A DNA stretch of 8,536 bases, from positions 1-8,536 of the forward strand of contig CABUAQ010000084.1 of the NCBI GenBank assembly GCA_902489575.1, written 5' to 3'. The notes under the pieces were generated by a model, which made no database searches, had not been told where the DNA came from, and saw nothing but the letters and a program-made list of their open reading frames with translations. Source of the stretch: an uncultured bacterium (lineage in GTDB: Bacteria > Cyanobacteriota > Vampirovibrionia > Gastranaerophilales > Gastranaerophilaceae). The position numbers were made by a program, and so were the translations under genes. Below, piece by piece: positions 5,381-8,536 of the stretch; within the stretch, counting starts at the first letter, position 1; each line of letters opens with the position of its first letter.

Positions 5381-5806
5381 ATGCGTATGAAAATATTACT
5401 AGGTCTCATGTTGTGTTTTTTGGGTATACAAATATATCGAAAAACAGTAGAACAAAAAAAATTATTAAAAAAATTTCTAAACGGTCCTCAACCCGTAATG
5501 ATAAAAGTATTAAACAAATCTCTCAGCTTTCGGAAGCGTTACAGTTTTTTTCAACTTGATGACAGTGTTGCCGAATTATGTTTTTTAGGAGAAGTATTGA
5601 TAAATGGCATATCCTATAAAGCCACCATTATTGCGCCATCACAAACAAACGTGGGAGAAACATATATAATGAACGGATATTATTATCCGAGTTCCCGGCT
5701 TTTTATACCCAGCAATGATAATATCTACACTTATAAAGTTAGAAAATACTTCATTCCTTACTTATTTCCCAAAGCAATCATGTATCGTAAATCCTCTAAT
5801 TTTTAA
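5381..5806 (+). CDS. Unrecognised 141-residue protein with N-terminal membrane segment
   Basis: The N-terminus (MRMKILLGLMLCFLGIQIY) has two basic residues and a hydrophobic core at about 4-18, which fits a membrane anchor or an uncleaved signal. A basic region follows (RKTVEQKKLLKKFL), then an apparently beta-rich domain at about 37-141 with many Tyr, Ile and Phe residues (GEVLINGISYKATIIAP, 70-86). I do not recognise the family. ATGs at 5381 and 5387 are both possible starts, and neither has a Shine-Dalgarno sequence. TTGACT at 5331-5336 is a fair -35 box, but no good -10 follows at 16-18 bp. The gene runs opposite to its neighbours and is bracketed by an inverted repeat (5312-5322 and 5871-5881). 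A shorter overlapping frame starting at 5359 is not favoured. The coding call is moderate. Confidence 0.6.
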   Translation: MRMKILLGLMLCFLGIQIYRKTVEQKKLLKKFLNGPQPVMIKVLNKSLSFRKRYSFFQLDDSVAELCFLGEVLINGISYKATIIAPSQTNVGETYIMNGYYYPSSRLFIPSNDNIYTYKVRKYFIPYLFPKAIMYRKSSNF

Positions 5807-5819
5807 AATTAGAGGATTT
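5789..5819. terminator. Terminator overlapping the stop codon of the 141-residue gene
   Basis: AAATCCTCTAATTTT (5789-5803) is the exact reverse complement of 5805-5819, with one base between, so the hairpin closes with a small loop after inner pairs open. The TAA stop (5804-5806) lies in the loop. The ATCCTCT/AGAGGAT core is also found in the terminator at 3861-3907. Confidence 0.75.
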
Positions 5820-5870
5820 CAATTTTAAATCAGAACAACTCTTTGGAAAATAAAAAATTTCAGACTAACA

Positions 5871-6010
5871 CGTTCGTAAAATCTTCCCCAAATGCTATTT
5901 TCAAAAAATAGACATTCGAACTCGCTGAAAGCCTTGGTTTACATAGCAAAACAGCGCCCTAAAAAGAGCGCTGTTTATATTGGTGATGCTTAACTCACAG
6001 TTTCCGAGTT
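5871..6010. repeat. Cassette-border repeat module, copy 2
   Basis: This copy has the same block order as 4602-4730: CGTTCGTAAAA (5871-5881), CTTCCCCAAA, TTCGAACTC, a terminator hairpin (5949-5976), then TTGGTGATGCTTAACTCA (5980-5997) and AGTTTCCGAGTT (5999-6010). An extra small hairpin (CTATTTT/AAAATAG, 5895-5911) fills the variable middle. AGTTTCCGAGTT is an inverted near-copy of the GAGTTCGGAAACT that opens module copy 1. The module directly follows the stop of the gene at 6009-6479 on the minus strand. Confidence 0.6.
5949..5976 (-). terminator. Intrinsic terminator of the ATPase operon
   Basis: AAACAGCGC (5949-5957) pairs with GCGCTGTTT (5968-5976), and CT/AG can add inner pairs. On the minus strand the stem ends in TTTT. 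It lies 33 bases past the stop codon of the 156-residue gene. Confidence 0.75.
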
Positions 6011-6479
6011 ATTTAGATGATAAAATTTTATTATCCCAAAACTTTTCAATTTCTTTCAACATATCTTCAATTTTAATAATTTCATTATCACTATTAAGCG
6101 TAAGGGTTTCGGGAATGTCTGTTCCTTCAACTTTTCCTGATTGATAACATTTTTGTGGATTAAAATGTTTTGAACCATTAGCAATATTTGATAAAGCCAA
6201 GCTATGAGGAATTTCCTTTTGTTTTTCTCTCTTGTTTTTATCATTCACCCAATACCAATCAGCTAAGTGATATAATGTAATGCACGCATTTATTGCTTTT
6301 CTTGCATTTGCAGGATCTTGATAAAAATCTTTTAAATTTTCTTTTATAACACCCCGATAAAAAGCCTTGGCATTATAAAATTCAAAAATAGATTGTGTAT
6401 GTGTCACTGTTGTTTCAATCTTAGGATATATAGTCAATCCTAATTCTGGAATATGTATTTCTTTAGCATAATAAGCCAT
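6009..6479 (-). CDS. Helical protein with HLADW and ANGSKHF motifs, partner of the ATPase
   Basis: The 156-residue frame is complete, from the ATG at 6479 to a TAA. Its core is helical: HTQSIFEFYNAKAFYRGVI (27-45), then PANARKAINACITLYHLADW (56-75) and SLALSNIANGSKHFNP (93-108). A helix with HL-x-DW followed by a helix ending ANGSKHF is a pattern I associate with small helical proteins of accessory regions. It recalls HEPN-type folds, but the canonical R-x4-6-H RNase motif is not evident. The C-terminal part (EIIKIEDMLKEIEKFWDN) is another helix. It starts 32 bases after the ATPase stop, on the same strand, with no terminator between, so the two are almost surely co-transcribed. The ribosome site is weak. 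It may be the effector or regulator of the ATPase, which is an inference from gene order. Confidence 0.75.
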   Translation of the reverse strand: MAYYAKEIHIPELGLTIYPKIETTVTHTQSIFEFYNAKAFYRGVIKENLKDFYQDPANARKAINACITLYHLADWYWVNDKNKREKQKEIPHSLALSNIANGSKHFNPQKCYQSGKVEGTDIPETLTLNSDNEIIKIEDMLKEIEKFWDNKILSSK

Positions 6480-6511
6480 TTTTATTCTTAAATACTTTCA
6501 AATATTTTATA

Positions 6512-8536
6512 TCAAGCAATAATAGATACTCTTCCAAACAAATCAACAAGAGATTTTATTGACATATCAATAATTGGCTCAAACATAAATGAGTTAATAT
6601 GAATATTTTCCGAAGACATCAATGATACTTTGTTCATTAGCAAGATATTATCATACTGTTCGGGACATAGTTTTTTATATTGTCCTAATAATTTTCCTGT
6701 CTGATTATTTTGTTTATATACTTCTTCCAAAACATTACCAGATTTGTCAACCACAGCAATTTCATTTATCATAAAACGCTCAGCTAACAAACGAATAGCC
6801 ATTGATAATATAATTTTTCCATCTAAATCAATAGAAGATTCTCCACTCTTTACAATATTTTTGGCTGTTTTTATAATCAAGTCATAAACTTTTTCATCTT
6901 CACGACCATTTGAAAAGTTCAATTCTTCGCTAAACGTTACGGATTTTTTAAATATGCTTTCTAAGTCCTTAATCGTAATATTGAAAGTATCTTTCTTTAT
7001 ATGCAATAGCGATGTTAATTTTTTATAATTTTCATCCTCCATACTATTTGCATATTCTATAAGATTTCTTATAAAAGGAATTGCGGTAATAATGTCATTA
7101 TCATTATTTTTATAGATTCCTTTTTTAATCTCCGAAAAGGGATTCTTAAAGACATAACGGGGATTTTCTATTTTCAAAGCTCCTTTTTCTCTAGAAACCA
7201 TACGAGGGTTTATCATTTCCCTCATTCTAGCTGAGCATGTTCTAAAAAAGTCAAAATTATGAGTTAAGATTATAAAATTCAAATTTTCATCAGATGCTAA
7301 ATCTTGTATATATTCTAAAATAGCATACTTGTTTTTATAATCAAACGATTCGGCAATATCGTCAGTTATAATTAATACAGATTTATTCTGCTGCTTAATT
7401 GCTTCTAAATCATTAATAATATTCAACAAGTATAATGCCCGTTTTTCTCCTTGACTTAAAATTTTTTCTAAATTTTTTCTAGCTATTGGAACTTTTTCAT
7501 CAGTTTCTAAATCTCTATATTCAAATTTAAACTCAGGAAGTTCATTATTTAAAACAACATCTTCTATATTCGGTACTTCTATATTAAAAGGAACCGTAAA
7601 TCTTGATTTAAAAATATCTAAAACATTATCCCACTGTGAACGAGTACTTTTTGCTTGTTCCTTTATTTTTACAATCAATGTTTGGGATTTTTTATATTCG
7701 TCAATAACAGACAATACAAATTCTCGACAAGACCGTAGTGCTGTACCTAATACTCTTTTTTTAAAGTTTTCAAAATCTTTTAATAATGGTATAATTTCTG
7801 GATGAGCCTCAATAATTCCCCTAAATTTAAATAATGCACGTTTATTTAACTCTCCATCAATTTTATCAAATTTCTTATGTAATTTATCATCTTTAAATAT
7901 TTTATTTCTTTCATTTTGCACAATAGTTTGTAATTCAGCAACAGACGAAATAGGTTTTTCTATTCCGTTTAGAATCACTTCATGCTCTGCATCAAAAAAT
8001 CTATTTTCATTGAGGTTTGCAATTGTAGCATCTGCATTATACTGGCTAAAAACACCTCTTTTAAAAATAGGAGAAGCGGCCAACAACTCATCATAACACC
8101 TACTATAATCTTCTATTTTTTCTATATTTTTAGGATCAGCACAAAATTTTTTTATATTCTCATCAAAAAGAACTGTATATGAAATTTCCTTGAAATTTAG
8201 ATAAATTTCATTTTGCTTAAATAAATCATTCTCAGCATTATTGAGTATAGTTTCCAAAAAATCAATAGAGCTTTTTCCATAAAGAGAAGTAATCTCTTTC
8301 GCAAAATCCACCTCTTTACTGTTAAAATACTCCTTAAGCGCTTCCTCTAAAGAATATTGAGATAATTGAATTTTTTCCATAACATCATCATAGGATTTTT
8401 TTAAATCCTTTTTCACCATAAGTTTTGCGCTATTAGGAGAAAAATACTCATCTTCATAACTATTAATGACAAATATATCATCAGCTACAATAGGATTATT
8501 AGTTTCATCATTAATAGTATAACTAGTTGGACGATT
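6512..8536 (-). CDS. ABC/AAA-type ATPase (AAA_13-like), 5' end outside the window
   Basis: The frame stays open for 39 codons beyond the first internal Met (8419) and leaves the window, so the true start and Walker A are missing. The visible 674 residues hold, in fragment numbering, a long charged helical region (about 40-350) and the ABC signature LSQGEKRAL (360-368). Walker B follows as SVLIITDDIAESFD (386-399), and then ILTHNF with the switch His (His426). A C-terminal helical domain ends in ENIHINSFMFEPIIDMS (about 643-659). This layout matches large AAA ATPases related to the SMC/RecN/PrrC-RloC ATPase group, many of which sit in phage-defence loci. I see no PrrC-type anticodon nuclease domain. 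The gene is very AT-rich, unlike ogt at the left. Its promoter is not in the window. ATPase identity is firm; a defence role is inferred. Confidence 0.88.
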   Translation of the reverse strand, partial: NRPTSYTINDETNNPIVADDIFVINSYEDEYFSPNSAKLMVKKDLKKSYDDVMEKIQLSQYSLEEALKEYFNSKEVDFAKEITSLYGKSSIDFLETILNNAENDLFKQNEIYLNFKEISYTVLFDENIKKFCADPKNIEKIEDYSRCYDELLAASPIFKRGVFSQYNADATIANLNENRFFDAEHEVILNGIEKPISSVAELQTIVQNERNKIFKDDKLHKKFDKIDGELNKRALFKFRGIIEAHPEIIPLLKDFENFKKRVLGTALRSCREFVLSVIDEYKKSQTLIVKIKEQAKSTRSQWDNVLDIFKSRFTVPFNIEVPNIEDVVLNNELPEFKFEYRDLETDEKVPIARKNLEKILSQGEKRALYLLNIINDLEAIKQQNKSVLIITDDIAESFDYKNKYAILEYIQDLASDENLNFIILTHNFDFFRTCSARMREMINPRMVSREKGALKIENPRYVFKNPFSEIKKGIYKNNDNDIITAIPFIRNLIEYANSMEDENYKKLTSLLHIKKDTFNITIKDLESIFKKSVTFSEELNFSNGREDEKVYDLIIKTAKNIVKSGESSIDLDGKIILSMAIRLLAERFMINEIAVVDKSGNVLEEVYKQNNQTGKLLGQYKKLCPEQYDNILLMNKVSLMSSENIHINSFMFEPIIDMSIKSLVDLFGRVSIIA

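Noticed and set aside
5359..5559. 66-codon plus-strand frame starting at 5359
   Set aside because: It overlaps the longer 141-residue frame out of phase and lacks the hydrophobic N-terminus and a ribosome site. The longer frame ends precisely at a terminator.
3861..5819. CRISPR array, given several repeated hairpins
   Set aside because: The repeats are irregularly spaced by hundreds of bases, are tied to terminators and have no uniform spacers or cas genes.

Overview
This window looks like an accessory stretch of a bacterial chromosome with moderate to low GC. Sigma70-type promoters (TTGACT or TTTACT and TATAAT-like boxes, 16-17 bp apart), intrinsic terminators and many starts without a Shine-Dalgarno sequence fit a Gram-negative host. 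I suspect a gut or host-associated proteobacterium, but no marker gene here settles the taxonomy. The left 1.7 kb is clearly more GC-rich than the right half, where the last genes are extremely AT-rich. That suggests the right part was acquired or is fast-evolving.

Layout. Positions 1-985 (minus) hold two adjacent genes whose N-termini are related: a complete 281-residue Cys-rich protein and, after it, the first 41 codons of a paralog. Position 1136-1675 (minus) is a complete methylated-DNA--protein-cysteine methyltransferase (ogt) with its PCHRV active site. Position 1919-2302 (plus) is a small protein with two membrane segments. Position 2407-3096 (minus) is a coiled-coil protein with MORN/YD-like tyrosine-glycine repeats. 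Position 3266-3859 (plus) is a hexapeptide-repeat (left-handed beta-helix) acyltransferase.

From about 3.9 kb to 6.0 kb the architecture changes. Short unrecognised genes at 3940-4512 (minus), 4738-4953 (minus) and 5381-5806 (plus) are separated by hairpin terminators and by repeated DNA. Two of them share a duplicated promoter plus 5' leader. The motif YTGGTGATGCTTARCYCA recurs next to terminators at 4701, 5292 and 5980, with a partial copy at 5065. A longer module (GTTCG..AAA..CCCCAAA..TCGAACTC, terminator, TTGGTGATGCTTA) occurs twice. This looks like a modular array of small gene cassettes. A 190-bp, roughly 50% GC island with strong hairpin potential (5057-5250) sits inside it and has no convincing gene.

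The right end, 6009-8536 (minus), is a two-gene operon. The first gene is a large ABC/AAA-type ATPase, open at the window edge so that its Walker A lies outside. The second is a 156-residue helical protein with HLADW and ANGSKHF motifs. The pairing resembles anti-phage ATPase/effector operons, but that role is inferred.
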